NCBI RefSeq assembly: GCF_004795735.1
Contig: NZ_CP039247.1
Span: 930,001-994,000 of the forward strand
DNA: 64,000 nucleotides
DNA from: Corynebacterium endometrii
GTDB taxonomy: Bacteria; Actinomycetota; Actinomycetes; Mycobacteriales; Mycobacteriaceae
Direction of reading: 5' to 3'
Part shown: piece by piece, positions 35,971 through 45,096 of the stretch
How positions within the stretch are numbered: the first letter of the stretch is position 1
Layout: each line of letters begins with the position of its first letter
Position numbers and translations under genes: made by a program
Notes under the pieces: generated by a model
Told to the model about the DNA's origin: nothing
What the model saw: only the letters and a program-made list of their open reading frames with translations
Database searches by the model: none

Positions 35971-36513
35971 ATGGATAACATTTCGCGTTCCCATTCGGAG
36001 CACACTCTGCGCATGGGGCAGTTGGCCCCCACCGCATCCAAGCGCGAGAAGTTGCGGGCCAGGGTGCGTGACTTTTCGCGCGAAAGGGATGAAGGTAGGG
36101 CTCACGATAAGGCCCGCGAAAAGGCAAAGCTGCGCGCCCGCCGCTTTGACACCATCGGCCACTTAGGGCCCGAGGCCATTGTGGCTTTCGTCGATGAGGA
36201 GATGGAAGGAAAGGCGGCCCACCGCGTGCGGGTGCACCTTGTCCACTGTGAGGAATGCCGTGAAGAGGTGCGTTCCCAGCGAGGGGCGTCCCAATGGGTA
36301 CAGCAATGCTCAGGTAGCGATGACATTCGCGCGCCTCGCGACCTGCTTGCCAAACTAGCCAAAATTGCAACCACGTGCTCCCGTGAGGAGAATCAAGCGG
36401 GGGAGCGAGCGGAGCAATCCTCGCCCCGCGGAGCCTATGGCACCGAGCAGGATATCTTTGACAAACTCGAAATGATTATGCGTGCGATCAAACATAATCA
36501 GCGCTCAAGCTAG
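35971..36513 (+). CDS. cseE: Zinc-binding anti-sigma-E factor (CseE/RseA)
   Basis: The 180-residue ZAS-family anti-sigma factor holds SigE inactive until stress. The zinc motif HxxxCxxC is present as HLVHCEECREEV near residues 88-99. It is preceded by a typical helix (LGPEAIVAFVDEEMEGKAAHRVRVHL). The N-terminal 50 residues are very basic and charged, and there is no membrane span, so it should be cytoplasmic. The ATG at 35971 lies 13 bp after AGGAGG, a long spacing; a GTG start at 35911 is the alternative. About 290 bp and a terminator separate it from sigE. Confidence 0.85.
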   Translation: MDNISRSHSEHTLRMGQLAPTASKREKLRARVRDFSRERDEGRAHDKAREKAKLRARRFDTIGHLGPEAIVAFVDEEMEGKAAHRVRVHLVHCEECREEVRSQRGASQWVQQCSGSDDIRAPRDLLAKLAKIATTCSREENQAGERAEQSSPRGAYGTEQDIFDKLEMIMRAIKHNQRSS

Positions 36514-36556
36514 CGCGGTCTTAGAAATGACGCGGTCCAAAGGATAGAGTAATACC

Positions 36557-37054
36557 GTGCTTTCAAATTTCGGTTGGTTCGAGCTATTCGTCATCGTAGT
36601 CTTGGCCGTGATTATCATTGGCCCGGAGCGCCTGCCCGGTGTAGTTCAGGATGTGCGCGCGGCAATCTTTGCGGCCCGGAAAGCTATCAACAACGCTAAG
36701 GCCGAGCTCAACGGGGAGTTTGGTGACTTCGGCAAGGAATTTGAGGAGCTTCGCGCGCCACTTAGCCAGGCGGCGCAGTGGGGCAAGCTAGGCCCCCGGG
36801 GTGCTATCACGAAGGCGTTGTTTGACGGTGATGATTCGGCGTGGGATGACTTTGACCCGCGCAAACCCGTTGCTGGTAGAGAGCAGAACTCCGGAAACCC
36901 GGCCGGGCACAACTCGCAGCCACCGGCTCCGCCCGCGCCATCGAGAGAACCGCACGCCCAACGTCCTAATCAAACTGACCAGTATCAGCAGCCTCAGGCG
37001 CCAGGGCAACAGCGCCCGTCTTTCGATTACTCCACGTATTTCGACCAAGATTAA
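36557..37054 (+). CDS. tatB: Sec-independent translocase protein TatB
   Basis: TatB binds twin-arginine signal peptides together with TatC for export of folded proteins. The 165-residue protein has the N-terminal span WFELFVIVVLAVIIIGPERLP, including the conserved Glu and the GP hinge. An amphipathic helix follows (VVQDVRAAIFAARKAINNAKAELNGEFGDF), and then a disordered Pro/Gln-rich tail ending FDYSTYFDQD. The GTG start is at 36557. It follows the anti-sigma gene by 43 bp, as in mycobacteria apart from the missing htrA. Confidence 0.92.
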   Translation: MLSNFGWFELFVIVVLAVIIIGPERLPGVVQDVRAAIFAARKAINNAKAELNGEFGDFGKEFEELRAPLSQAAQWGKLGPRGAITKALFDGDDSAWDDFDPRKPVAGREQNSGNPAGHNSQPPAPPAPSREPHAQRPNQTDQYQQPQAPGQQRPSFDYSTYFDQD

Positions 37055-37069
37055 ATCGCGAAAATAAAA

Positions 37070-37092
37070 GGGCGCACCATGTGGTGCGCCCT
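37070..37092 (+). terminator. Terminator after tatB
   Basis: GGGCGCACC-ATGT-GGTGCGCCC is a perfect hairpin preceded by an A-rich run, 15 bp past the tatB stop. It lies between convergent genes and may work both ways. Confidence 0.85.
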
Positions 37093-37098
37093 AGGCGT

Positions 37099-37320
37099 TT
37101 AATCGTGGAGCTTTTTGCGTACCCGTTCTTCAGGGGTGCGTACGTCCCCCCGCGGGCGACCAATGAGGGAGAGGCCCACCTGGGCGGCGCCCACGAGGAT
37201 GAGGAAAGCGATGAGCAATTTCCCGCCAATGGCAATGTCATTGCGCAGCCATACGTAGAGCACGATGCCAAGGATGACGGCAAAGGCACCTACGCCCCAT
37301 TCCGGAAATTTCATTCCCAC
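37099..37320 (-). CDS. Small membrane protein, 73 residues
   Basis: The protein has two hydrophobic spans (VGAFAVILGIVLYVW and LLIAFLILVGAAQVGLSLI) and a basic tail. I do not recognise a family, but small proteins of this type are conserved near tatB/mrp in corynebacteria as far as I recall. The GTG at 37320 has GAGG 6 bp upstream; the ATG two codons later is an alternative. It is convergent with tatB and shares its terminator. Confidence 0.65.
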   Translation of the reverse strand: MGMKFPEWGVGAFAVILGIVLYVWLRNDIAIGGKLLIAFLILVGAAQVGLSLIGRPRGDVRTPEERVRKKLHD

Positions 37321-37400
37321 AATCTACCTCGATGCTTTCCTGTTGGGAATCAGTGGTTGACGGCTTCGCGCCGAATCGTTGCTAGAGCAATATAGCCAAA

Positions 37401-37439
37401 GGCCGCGTGACACACAACTATTACGTGGTGTACGCGGCC
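37401..37439 (-). terminator. Hairpin downstream of mrp
   Basis: GGCCGCGT (37401-37408) pairs with ACGCGGCC (37432-37439), 16-54 bp after the mrp stop. On the minus strand it is followed by TTTGGC. Confidence 0.65.
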
Positions 37440-37454
37440 CGAGTTTTAGGAAAG

Positions 37455-38588
37455 TTAGGAGCGGGTGACCCCCAAGCCTAGGGGTTTTCCGGCCAAGGAA
37501 GTTGAGCGCACGGCAAGCTTATTGGCCACCTCCCTGATGGCTTGCGCTGCGGTGCATTCAGGGTCTGCGAGAACCACTGGGGTCCCGGAGTCGCCGTCCG
37601 CCCGCAGGGTAGGGTCAAGCGGAATGGAACCCAGCAGCGGAACGTCGTGGCCTAATAGCGCGGTGAGGCGCTCGGCCACGGCTTCACCGCCGCCCGCGCC
37701 GAAGATATCCATGGTGCTGCCATCGGGCAGGACCATGGCGGCCATGTTCTCAATAACACCGGCGACGCGCTGACGGGTCTGCTGGGAGATTGAACCGGCA
37801 CGCTCGGCAACCTCGGCCGCGGCGGCCTGAGGGGTGGTGACTACGAGGAGCTCGGCGTTGGGGATCAGCTGAGCTACGGATAGTGCCACATCACCGGTGC
37901 CCGGCGGCAGGTCAAGGAGGAGCACGTCAAGGTCTCCCCAAAAGACGTCCGCCAAGAATTGCTGGATCGCGCGGTGGAGCATCGGTCCGCGCCAGACTAC
38001 CGGCGCGTTGCCGTCAATGAATTGGCCGATGGAGATGTATTTGATGCCGTGGGCGATTGGTGGCAGGAGCATCTCATCATCCAGGACCGTTGGGCCAGCG
38101 TCGGAGCCCAGCAGACCCGGGACTGAGTGGCCGTAAATATCGGCGTCGACGATGCCTACCTTGAGGCCGCGGTCAGCCAGGGCTGCGGCCAGGTTGACGG
38201 TCATGGAGGACTTGCCCACGCCGCCCTTGCCCGAGGCCACGGCAAAGACGCGGGTGGTGGATTCAGGCTTTGCAAAAGGAATCTCCGGCTCAGCCTGGCC
38301 GCCCCGAAGCTTGGCCTTGAGTTCCTTGCGCTGTTCATCACTCATCACGTCCATCTCTACGGAGATGGTGCCGATGCCCTCAACTTCCTCCAACGCGGCA
38401 CGCGTGTTGGACTGGAGGGTGGATTTCATGGGACAACCGGCGATGGTGAGGTACAGGACAACGGCCACGTCATTGCCGTTAATCTCGATGGACTTGACCA
38501 TGCCCAGCTCGGTAATTGGGCGGCCAATCTCTGGATCCTCTACGCGGGATAACGCGCTGCGGACAGCGGATTCTTTTACAGCAGTCAT
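37455..38588 (-). CDS. mrp: Mrp/ApbC-type P-loop iron-sulfur cluster carrier
   Basis: The 377-residue protein joins an N-terminal DUF59/MIP18 domain (SRVEDPEIGRPITELGMVKSIEI) to a deviant Walker A ATPase (VASGKGGVGKSSMTVNLAAAL near residue 118). GIVDADIYGHSVPGLLG follows, with the switch II region DLPPGTGDVALSV. Mrp/Nbp35 proteins carry and transfer Fe-S clusters. The C-terminal CxxC used by classical members to bridge a cluster is absent (ENMAAMVLPDGSTMDIFG), as in other actinobacterial versions from memory. The position matches Rv1229c. Confidence 0.9.
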   Translation of the reverse strand: MTAVKESAVRSALSRVEDPEIGRPITELGMVKSIEINGNDVAVVLYLTIAGCPMKSTLQSNTRAALEEVEGIGTISVEMDVMSDEQRKELKAKLRGGQAEPEIPFAKPESTTRVFAVASGKGGVGKSSMTVNLAAALADRGLKVGIVDADIYGHSVPGLLGSDAGPTVLDDEMLLPPIAHGIKYISIGQFIDGNAPVVWRGPMLHRAIQQFLADVFWGDLDVLLLDLPPGTGDVALSVAQLIPNAELLVVTTPQAAAAEVAERAGSISQQTRQRVAGVIENMAAMVLPDGSTMDIFGAGGGEAVAERLTALLGHDVPLLGSIPLDPTLRADGDSGTPVVLADPECTAAQAIREVANKLAVRSTSLAGKPLGLGVTRS

Positions 38589-38821
38589 ATCGCCTACCCA
38601 TCCTAGTCCTTATAGTTCTCCATGTGGGGCGTGGGGGCCTTTCGCGGTAGGAAACTAGTGTGCGGGAGTATCCCGTGTAGAGTTTCCATCAGTGCCCGTG
38701 CCGCCAACTTCCACATCCCCGTGCACCTCCCTCAGCGCGTGGGCGCCCCGGCGGATATGTGGGGCAGGGGTGCAAGGATAGAATTCCAAGTGGCATAGGC
38801 GAAACGAAGGAGTACTGGTCA

Positions 38822-39544
38822 ATGAAACTGGCAACGGTCAAGGTCGTTGCGCTGGCCGCGATTAGCAGCCTGGCGCTTGCTGCATGCCAGGGCATCGAGC
38901 CCGCGGCCGAAGAGTCCGCGATTTCTGAGCAGACCGTCCGGATCATGGTTGACTCGGACAGTGCCGAACAGCGCGTGGTTGCCGAAATCTACCGAGCCAC
39001 GTTGGAGTCGGAAGGCCACGACGCTGAGATCTTGCGGAATCAGCAGCTGACACCAGATGAGCGGGCTGAGCTCCTCAGCCACGGTGAGGCAGACATGTGG
39101 ATTGGATGCACGGGCAACCTGCTCGAAGCCTTTGACAGTAACCGTGCCGCGGAACTGTCTACCGAGTACGTGGAGGATCAGGCGGACCCCTCAGGCACGG
39201 ACTACCTGGCCGAAACCCATATCGCCATGATGGCGGCGCTGCCAGTGGAACTGACCACCGTAGACCCATCGTCGGCCCGGGGCTGCGAGGGGGATAGTCA
39301 CGTGGAGCTGCCGCAGAACTACGTGCCCATCTATGTAAAGGGCCTGCTCGACCGGGACGAGCGCCTGACCGTGTCATCGGTGACCAAGTATTTGACCACG
39401 CAGGAAATCTCAGATTTGGTCGAGGAAGCAGAAGCCACTGGCAACGAGCAGGACATTGTGGCCAAGTGGCTAAGCCAGATCGTGTCTACTGGCGACATTG
39501 GCGCCGAGAGTGATTCGGATTCGTCCAATAGCGCTGGTGAGTAG
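38822..39544 (+). CDS. Orphan glycine-betaine-type (OpuAC-like) binding lipoprotein
   Basis: The 240-residue lipoprotein has signal peptide TVKVVALAAISSLALAACQ with lipobox LAAC. The remaining sequence resembles OpuAC-type substrate-binding proteins for quaternary amines (VRIMVDSDSAEQRVVAEIYRATLESEGHDAEIL and YVPIYVKGLLDRDERLTVSSVTKYL). No ABC permease or ATPase gene is adjacent, so it is either an orphan receptor or works with a transporter encoded elsewhere. AAGGAG lies 9-14 bp before the ATG at 38822. An acidic Ser-rich tail ends the protein. Confidence 0.75.
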   Translation: MKLATVKVVALAAISSLALAACQGIEPAAEESAISEQTVRIMVDSDSAEQRVVAEIYRATLESEGHDAEILRNQQLTPDERAELLSHGEADMWIGCTGNLLEAFDSNRAAELSTEYVEDQADPSGTDYLAETHIAMMAALPVELTTVDPSSARGCEGDSHVELPQNYVPIYVKGLLDRDERLTVSSVTKYLTTQEISDLVEEAEATGNEQDIVAKWLSQIVSTGDIGAESDSDSSNSAGE

Positions 39545-40063
39545 GCCAATAACCATAGTGTGCGGGCATGGGGCCGGTTGAGGTAGTGCCTCGCCGCCTA
39601 GCGAAGCTAGGTGAAATGCTCGCTTCAGCGATTTGGATAAAGCCCTAAGAACTCTCCCCATCGGGCCTATAAACCGTGAAGGACTCTTTTATTCCTCCCG
39701 CCGCCCACCGGTCAGACGGTACTCTCACTGGATTTTCGCGCAGTATCCTCCCGCAGGGGGTTTCGCAGCAGGAATATCGTTGTTGAAAGCCGATGAGGCC
39801 GCGCGGGTTGCGGGAGACTACCGGCGGTAGGGCTCCATCGCGTGCTCGAGCGCTGTGTGAGAACTTCACCGTGCCCCATTGCAATCCGGGTTGGGTTATT
39901 TCCCGTTGATGCCGTAGCAGGGGATACACGCCAAATCCTTCTAATTAGCTTGCAGAAAATGAGGGCAGCAAAAATGCCTTCCCCCTAAACACGCGGTTTA
40001 AGGAGAAGGCATATGCTCGTCGGTTAAATGCCGACCATTAGCTCCATCTATCAGGCAAGAGAG
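39545..40063. other. Gene-free stretch with the odhA terminator
   Basis: This spacer lies between the binding-protein gene and the 3' end of odhA. It contains a small hairpin (CCTAGC-GAA-GCTAGG, 39597-39611), no supported gene, and the odhA terminator at its right end. It may be a decayed remnant of genes present here in relatives. Confidence 0.45.
39969..40012 (-). terminator. Terminator of odhA
   Basis: ATGCCTTC (39974-39981) pairs with GAAGGCAT (40005-40012), with an inner CCTAAAC..GTTTAAGG stem. On the minus strand TTTTTGCTG follows. It is an intrinsic terminator about 50 bp past the odhA stop. Confidence 0.85.
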
Positions 40064-43000
40064 CTAAACCTCGAAAGCTTCCTCGATCAGCTTCTTCTGC
40101 TCAAGCTGGTGCACCTTGGCGATGCCCGTAGCAGTGGAAGACTGCGCGCGGCGGGAAACGCGAACCATCTTTGGCATGTCCTCGATGAGGTTTGGAAGGT
40201 GCTCATTGAGGAATGGCCATGGGCCCTGGTTTGCCGGCTCATCCTGAACGAAGCGGATCTGCGTGGCGTTAGGGTAGCATTCAAACGCCTCGCGCAGGCG
40301 GTTGAATGGGATTGGGTGCAGCATTTCAATGCGGACAATCGCCACGTCATCACGGCCGTCAGCTTCCTTCTTCTTGGCAAGCTCGTAGTAGATCTTGCCG
40401 GAGCAAAGCATGATGGTCTTGACCTTGTCCCCGTCGGCGACCTTCTCACCGTTGATGTCAACGAAGTTAGGATCGTTGATCACGGACTTGAAGGACTTCA
40501 CGTCGGTGAACTCGGACGTTGCGGAGAATGCAGCCTTGTTGCGCAGCATGGACTTCGGGGTGAAGACAACCAGCGGGCGGCGCATCTCGCCGAGTGCCTG
40601 GCGGCGCAGCAGGTGGAAGTGGTTTGCCGGGGTGGAAGGCTGGGCAACGGTCATGGAACCCTCAGCGCACAGCTGCAGGAAGCGCTCGATACGTGCGGAG
40701 GAGTGGTCCGGCCCCTGGCCCTCGTAGCCGTGCGGCAGCAGGAGGATGAGCTTGGAGGTCTGGCCCCACTTAGCCTCACCGGAGCAGACGTACTCATCGA
40801 TGATGGTCTGAGCGCCGTTGGCGAAGTCGCCGAACTGTGCTTCCCAGGCCACGATGGCGTCCTGGTTTCCGATTGAGTATCCGTATTCGAAGCCCATGCC
40901 CGCATACTCGGTAAGAGCGGAGTTGTAGATCATGAACTTGCCGCCGTTGCCCTTGGAGGCAGCCAGCTCGTTGAGCGGGTTGAACTCCTCGCCACTGCGT
41001 GGGTCAAACAGCACCGCGTGGCGCTGGGTGAAGGTGCCGCGGCGTGCGTCCTCGCCGGCTACACGGATGACCTTGCCGGAATTGGCGAGGGAGGCAAACG
41101 CGATCAGCTCGCCCCAGCCCCAGTCGATTCCGCCCTCCGTGACGGACTTAGCGCGCTCCTTGGCAACCTTGGATACACGCTTGTGGATCTCAAAGCCCTC
41201 CGGTGGGTTGCCGTACGCGGCCCCAATCTCGGCCAGCTCGGCCTTGGAGATGGAGGTATCCAAGCCGCGGGTGAGCTCCTGAGAGCTGGTGATACCCGTC
41301 TGCTCCTGAGGCCCCTTGGCCTCGGCTTCCTTGACCTCGGTGAATACGGATTCCATCTGGTCGTGGAAGTCGCGTGCCGCTGCCTCTGCGTCCTCCTCGG
41401 ACAGATCGCCGCGGCCAACGAGCTCATCGGTGTAACGCTCACGAACGGACTTATGGTCCTTGATTACGTCATACAGAACCGGCTGGGTCATGGTTGGGTC
41501 ATCAGCTTCGTTGTGGCCGCGCAGGCGGTAGCAGATGAGGTCGATGAATACGTCCTTGCCGAACTGGCGGCGGTACTCGGTGGCCAGCTGGCCAACCCAT
41601 ACCACTGCCTCAGGATCGTCGCCATTGACATGGAAGACAGGGCAGTCAAAGCCCTTAGCCAGGTCAGTGGAGTAGTAGGTGGAACGGGAAGAATCAGGGG
41701 TCGTGGTAAAGCCAATCTGGTTGTTGACCACGATGTGGATGGTGCCGCCGGCGGTGTAACCGCGCAGCTGGTTCAGATTGATGGTTTCCTGAACAATGCC
41801 CAGGCCTGCAAACGAAGCATCGCCGTGAAGCATCAGTGGAACAACGGTGTAGCCGTCCTCGCCCTTGTCCAGCATGTCCTGCTTTGCGCGTGCCATACCA
41901 ACCAGAACCGGGTCAACCGCCTCAAGGTGGGATGGGTTGGCGGTCAGGGAGACCTTGATCTCACCGTCGCCAAACATCTGCAGGTGCTCGCCCTCCGCGC
42001 CCAGGTGGTACTTAACGTCACCGGAACCGCCGGCCTGTCCACCCTTGAAGTTGCCCTCAAACTCGGCGAAAACGTCAGCCAGTGGCTTGCCCACGATGTT
42101 GAACAATACATTGAGGCGGCCGCGGTGCGGCATGCCGATGACAACCTCGTCCAGGCCCTGGCCTGCCGCGGTGTCAATGATGGAATCCATCAACGGAATC
42201 ATGGACTCTGCGCCCTCGAGGGAGAAGCGCTTCTGGCCAACGAACTTGGTCTGCAGGAAGTTCTCGAAGGCTTCCGCGGCGTTGACCTTCTGCAGGATGT
42301 ACTTCTGCTCGGCATTGGTTGGCTTAGGCATACCCGCCTCGAGGCGATCCTGCAGCCACTCGCGCTCATCGCGGTCCAGGATGTGGGTGTATTCGGAGCC
42401 AACCTTGAGGGTGTACGCAGCACGCAGGCGGGAGAGGACCTCACGCAGGGTCATGGTCTCCTTGCCGCCGAAGCCGCCGACGCTGAAGGTGCGGTCCAGA
42501 TCCCAGATGGTCAGGCCATGGGTGTCCATGTCCAGGTCGCGGGAGTCAGGAATCGGCAGGCCAGGCTGGGTCCAGCCCAGAGGGTTGGTATCCGCCAACA
42601 GGTGGCCGCGGGAGCGGTAAGCCTCAATCAGGGCGCGAACGCGGGTGTTCTTGTCAACGCCCGTGTTCGGCACGTCCTGTGCCCAACGGAATGGGCGGTA
42701 AGGAACGCCCATGTCCTCGAACAGTTCATCCCAGAACTTGTCATCTATAAGCAGCTGGCCGATGGTGCGGAGGAACTCGCCGGACTCTGCACCCTGGATG
42801 ACACGGTGGTCGTAAGTGGAGGTCAGGGTGACCAGGCGGCCCACGCCCAGGTCAGCCAGGCGGTCTGCGGAGGCGCCAGCGAACTCGGCTGGGTAATCCA
42901 TGGAGCCCACGCCAATGATGGCGCCGGAGCCCTTGGTCAGGCGGGCGATGGAGTGGCGGGTGCCAATGCCACCTGGATTGGTGAGGTTCATGGTCACGCC

Positions 43001-43786
43001 GGAGAAGTCATCCATGGTGAGCTTGCCCTTGCGGGAGCGTGCCACGATGTCCTCATATCCGTCCAGGAACTCGCTGAAGCTCTTCTTTTCGCATTCCTTG
43101 ATGGCGGCTACAACCAATGAACGGGAGCCGTCCTTCTGAGGCAGGTCGATTGCCAGGCCGAGGTTGATGTGCTCGGGCTGAATAACGAAGGGCTTGTTAT
43201 CCCGCAACTCGTAACGCACGTTCATGGCTGGGTGGGCCATCGCGGCCTTCACCATGGCGTAGCCAATGATGTGGGTGAAGGAAATCTTGCCACCGCGGGT
43301 GCGCTTGAGGTGATCGTTGATCATGGAGCGGTTTTCCCACATGAGCTTGACCGGCACGTCACGCACAGTCGTAGCGGTTGGAATCTCGAGGGATTCTTCC
43401 ATGTTCTTAACGATGGCCTTGTATGCGCCCTTGAGCTGCTTTTCTGAAGCCTCTGGGTATTCGCCGATCTTGTCGAGCGGTGACTGTGGGGCCTTCTTCG
43501 TGGCGGCCTTTCCAGACTTCATGCTGTTCTCCTGTGCCTTGGCGGCATTAGCGGTGACTGCGGTCTCGCGTACTTCCTGCTTCTTTGCGGTAGTCGCGCC
43601 CTCAGACTTCTTGACGGATGCTGGGTTAGCAGCGGCGTCCTTAGCAGCGGACTCATTGGCGGGGGTGCCGTTCTTTTCGAAGTACTCGCGCCATTCTGGA
43701 TCCACGGAGTTGGGGTCCTTGGAATACTGCTGGAACTGTTCGTCAATCAGCCACGCATTGGGGCCGAAGATGCTCGACTTGCTCAC
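40064..43786 (-). CDS. odhA: 2-oxoglutarate dehydrogenase E1/E2 fusion OdhA (Kgd)
   Basis: The 1240-residue protein is the actinobacterial fusion of a truncated E2 succinyltransferase domain with an E1 thiamine-diphosphate dehydrogenase. It oxidatively decarboxylates 2-oxoglutarate in the TCA cycle within a mixed complex, and is inhibited by OdhI. N-terminal WREYFEKNG is followed by an Ala/Lys-rich linker. The E2-like domain of residues ~115-340 ends in STYDHRVIQGAESGEFL, the catalytic His motif. The E1 domain has MPHRGRLNVLFNIVGKP, GDASFAGLGIVQETINL (ThDP), DLICYRLRGHNEADDP, and PHGYEGQGPDHSSARIERFLQL. The GTG start at 43786 has GAGG 12-16 bp upstream. Confidence 0.95.
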   Translation of the reverse strand: MSKSSIFGPNAWLIDEQFQQYSKDPNSVDPEWREYFEKNGTPANESAAKDAAANPASVKKSEGATTAKKQEVRETAVTANAAKAQENSMKSGKAATKKAPQSPLDKIGEYPEASEKQLKGAYKAIVKNMEESLEIPTATTVRDVPVKLMWENRSMINDHLKRTRGGKISFTHIIGYAMVKAAMAHPAMNVRYELRDNKPFVIQPEHINLGLAIDLPQKDGSRSLVVAAIKECEKKSFSEFLDGYEDIVARSRKGKLTMDDFSGVTMNLTNPGGIGTRHSIARLTKGSGAIIGVGSMDYPAEFAGASADRLADLGVGRLVTLTSTYDHRVIQGAESGEFLRTIGQLLIDDKFWDELFEDMGVPYRPFRWAQDVPNTGVDKNTRVRALIEAYRSRGHLLADTNPLGWTQPGLPIPDSRDLDMDTHGLTIWDLDRTFSVGGFGGKETMTLREVLSRLRAAYTLKVGSEYTHILDRDEREWLQDRLEAGMPKPTNAEQKYILQKVNAAEAFENFLQTKFVGQKRFSLEGAESMIPLMDSIIDTAAGQGLDEVVIGMPHRGRLNVLFNIVGKPLADVFAEFEGNFKGGQAGGSGDVKYHLGAEGEHLQMFGDGEIKVSLTANPSHLEAVDPVLVGMARAKQDMLDKGEDGYTVVPLMLHGDASFAGLGIVQETINLNQLRGYTAGGTIHIVVNNQIGFTTTPDSSRSTYYSTDLAKGFDCPVFHVNGDDPEAVVWVGQLATEYRRQFGKDVFIDLICYRLRGHNEADDPTMTQPVLYDVIKDHKSVRERYTDELVGRGDLSEEDAEAAARDFHDQMESVFTEVKEAEAKGPQEQTGITSSQELTRGLDTSISKAELAEIGAAYGNPPEGFEIHKRVSKVAKERAKSVTEGGIDWGWGELIAFASLANSGKVIRVAGEDARRGTFTQRHAVLFDPRSGEEFNPLNELAASKGNGGKFMIYNSALTEYAGMGFEYGYSIGNQDAIVAWEAQFGDFANGAQTIIDEYVCSGEAKWGQTSKLILLLPHGYEGQGPDHSSARIERFLQLCAEGSMTVAQPSTPANHFHLLRRQALGEMRRPLVVFTPKSMLRNKAAFSATSEFTDVKSFKSVINDPNFVDINGEKVADGDKVKTIMLCSGKIYYELAKKKEADGRDDVAIVRIEMLHPIPFNRLREAFECYPNATQIRFVQDEPANQGPWPFLNEHLPNLIEDMPKMVRVSRRAQSSTATGIAKVHQLEQKKLIEEAFEV

Positions 43787-44334
43787 GGCAGGTTCTCGCC
43801 TCTTTTCCTTGGTTTTACGATTGTCTTAACGACTTTTATTGCTTTCAGCGCGCGCTAAAACCGGCCACTGAAAGTAGTCCGTTCTCAATGATACGGTTCC
43901 AAACGTGATTTACGCTATATCCGCCTGGCTTGGCGTGAATTTTCTACCCCTTGAATCTTCCCTTAGTTAGGGTTTATTTGCCTTGGGCTCGCGTGACTCC
44001 GCGGCCCGTTGAGCGGAGTTCCTGCGCGCCGGCGCCCCTACCTTGAAAAATGCTGTAAAGCATTATTTCTTTCTCCGGAGCTCCTCCTCGCGGGGCCGCG
44101 GAATTGTGTGGTGTTCGCCAGGTAGGCGGCGGTGTGATCTTGTCCCCCGGTACCCCCAAATGTCACGCCGCGGGCAGGCAATGTAGGCGATATGGCAGCT
44201 ACGGGCACGCGGTAACCGCAAAACCACGAAGCTGGGGCCTTGCACCCTGCGGTGGTGGAGGCCCCAGCTTTCGCCCAGACGGGTAGTGGTTTTGAACGAT
44301 TGATCGCCGCCCCTCGGCGTTAGAGGTGCGCGCC
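43787..44334. other. Gene-free stretch upstream of odhA
   Basis: These 548 bp must hold the odhA promoter, near the right part of the odhA leader. An inverted repeat CTTTCAG/CTGAAAG lies about 55-90 bp upstream of the start. The hairpin at 44229-44271 sits toward the right. No coding frame is convincing. Confidence 0.45.
44229..44271. terminator. Strong hairpin downstream of the Rv1249c-like gene
   Basis: AAGCTGGGGCCT and AGGCCCCAGCTT form a 12-bp perfect stem. It lies 64 bp beyond the stop of the minus-strand Rv1249c-like gene. The tails are TTTCGCC on the plus strand and CGTGGTTTTG on the minus strand, so orientation is uncertain. Confidence 0.7.
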
Positions 44335-45096
44335 CTATGCCTCTAGCGGCACTGGCGGGAGCTGCTCGTGGGCATGGTTAATCACGCGGTCGGATAGCTT
44401 GCGGTTAGCAATGGAACCCAGGACTGCGCCGATGCCGAGCGGCATGAGCTTAGACAGCCACGCCCACTTCAGGCGGCCGGTGGCCTGTTTGATGAACACT
44501 CGTGCCAAACGGGAGTTGACGTTTTTCATGGTCGGCGCGGAGAAACGAGTTAGTGCAGCCGCGGAGGCCAACGATCCTCCATTTTGGCCTAAGTCACCTA
44601 CGAAGGTGTCCACGATAGCGGAACCCTTGGATCCGGAAAGCACCATGAGCACAAGGCCGCGGCGTGCCTCGGGGTCGTTGATATCCACACCGCGCAGCTT
44701 CGCGGACGCCAGGATGTACCAAGCGGCGGCCTCGAGGAATACCACTGATTCCGCACCAATGGCGGCCACGCCGGCGAACAGGCCGATTCCCGGGATGGAT
44801 GCTGCCGCGCCCGCGCCCGCGCCGGTGCCGGTGGCGATGGTCTTGAAGTGCTTGTCAATGACTTCCTGCATCTCGGCGATGGAGGCGTCCTGATTTTTGT
44901 CCTTGACGTTGTCAACGTACTTGGAAATCACAGGCGATTGCACCGTGACCGCCTTTTCCAACGTGTTGAGGAGAATGCGGGTATAGCGGTCAGTGTTATC
45001 GGGGTCAATCTCATAGTGGTCTAAAACTTCGGCATCGGCCTCCTCCGTGGCAACCTTCTTATCGTTCTTACCGCGGAAAATGTCCGTAATTCCCAT
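44335..45096 (-). CDS. Rv1249c-like hypothetical membrane-associated protein
   Basis: The 253-residue protein has a hydrophilic N-terminal 90 residues, a small-residue-rich hydrophobic stretch (TGAGAGAAASIPGIGLFAGVAAIGAESVVFLEAAAWYIL), and a final possible span near LMPLGIGAVLGSIAN. No catalytic motif is evident. It neighbours odhA as Rv1249c neighbours kgd in mycobacteria, from memory. The ATG at 45096 has AAGGA about 10 bp upstream; an upstream GTG would sit on top of that ribosome-binding site. The function is unknown. Confidence 0.75.
   Translation of the reverse strand: MGITDIFRGKNDKKVATEEADAEVLDHYEIDPDNTDRYTRILLNTLEKAVTVQSPVISKYVDNVKDKNQDASIAEMQEVIDKHFKTIATGTGAGAGAAASIPGIGLFAGVAAIGAESVVFLEAAAWYILASAKLRGVDINDPEARRGLVLMVLSGSKGSAIVDTFVGDLGQNGGSLASAAALTRFSAPTMKNVNSRLARVFIKQATGRLKWAWLSKLMPLGIGAVLGSIANRKLSDRVINHAHEQLPPVPLEA

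Noticed and set aside
41018..43120. A 700-codon open frame on the plus strand antisense to odhA
   Set aside because: The minus-strand odhA frame has unmistakable enzyme motifs over the same bases; the antisense frame is a high-GC codon-bias artefact with low-complexity protein.
44104..44286. A 60-codon plus-strand frame upstream of odhA
   Set aside because: No start signal, Gly/Cys-rich composition, and it runs through a 12-bp hairpin.
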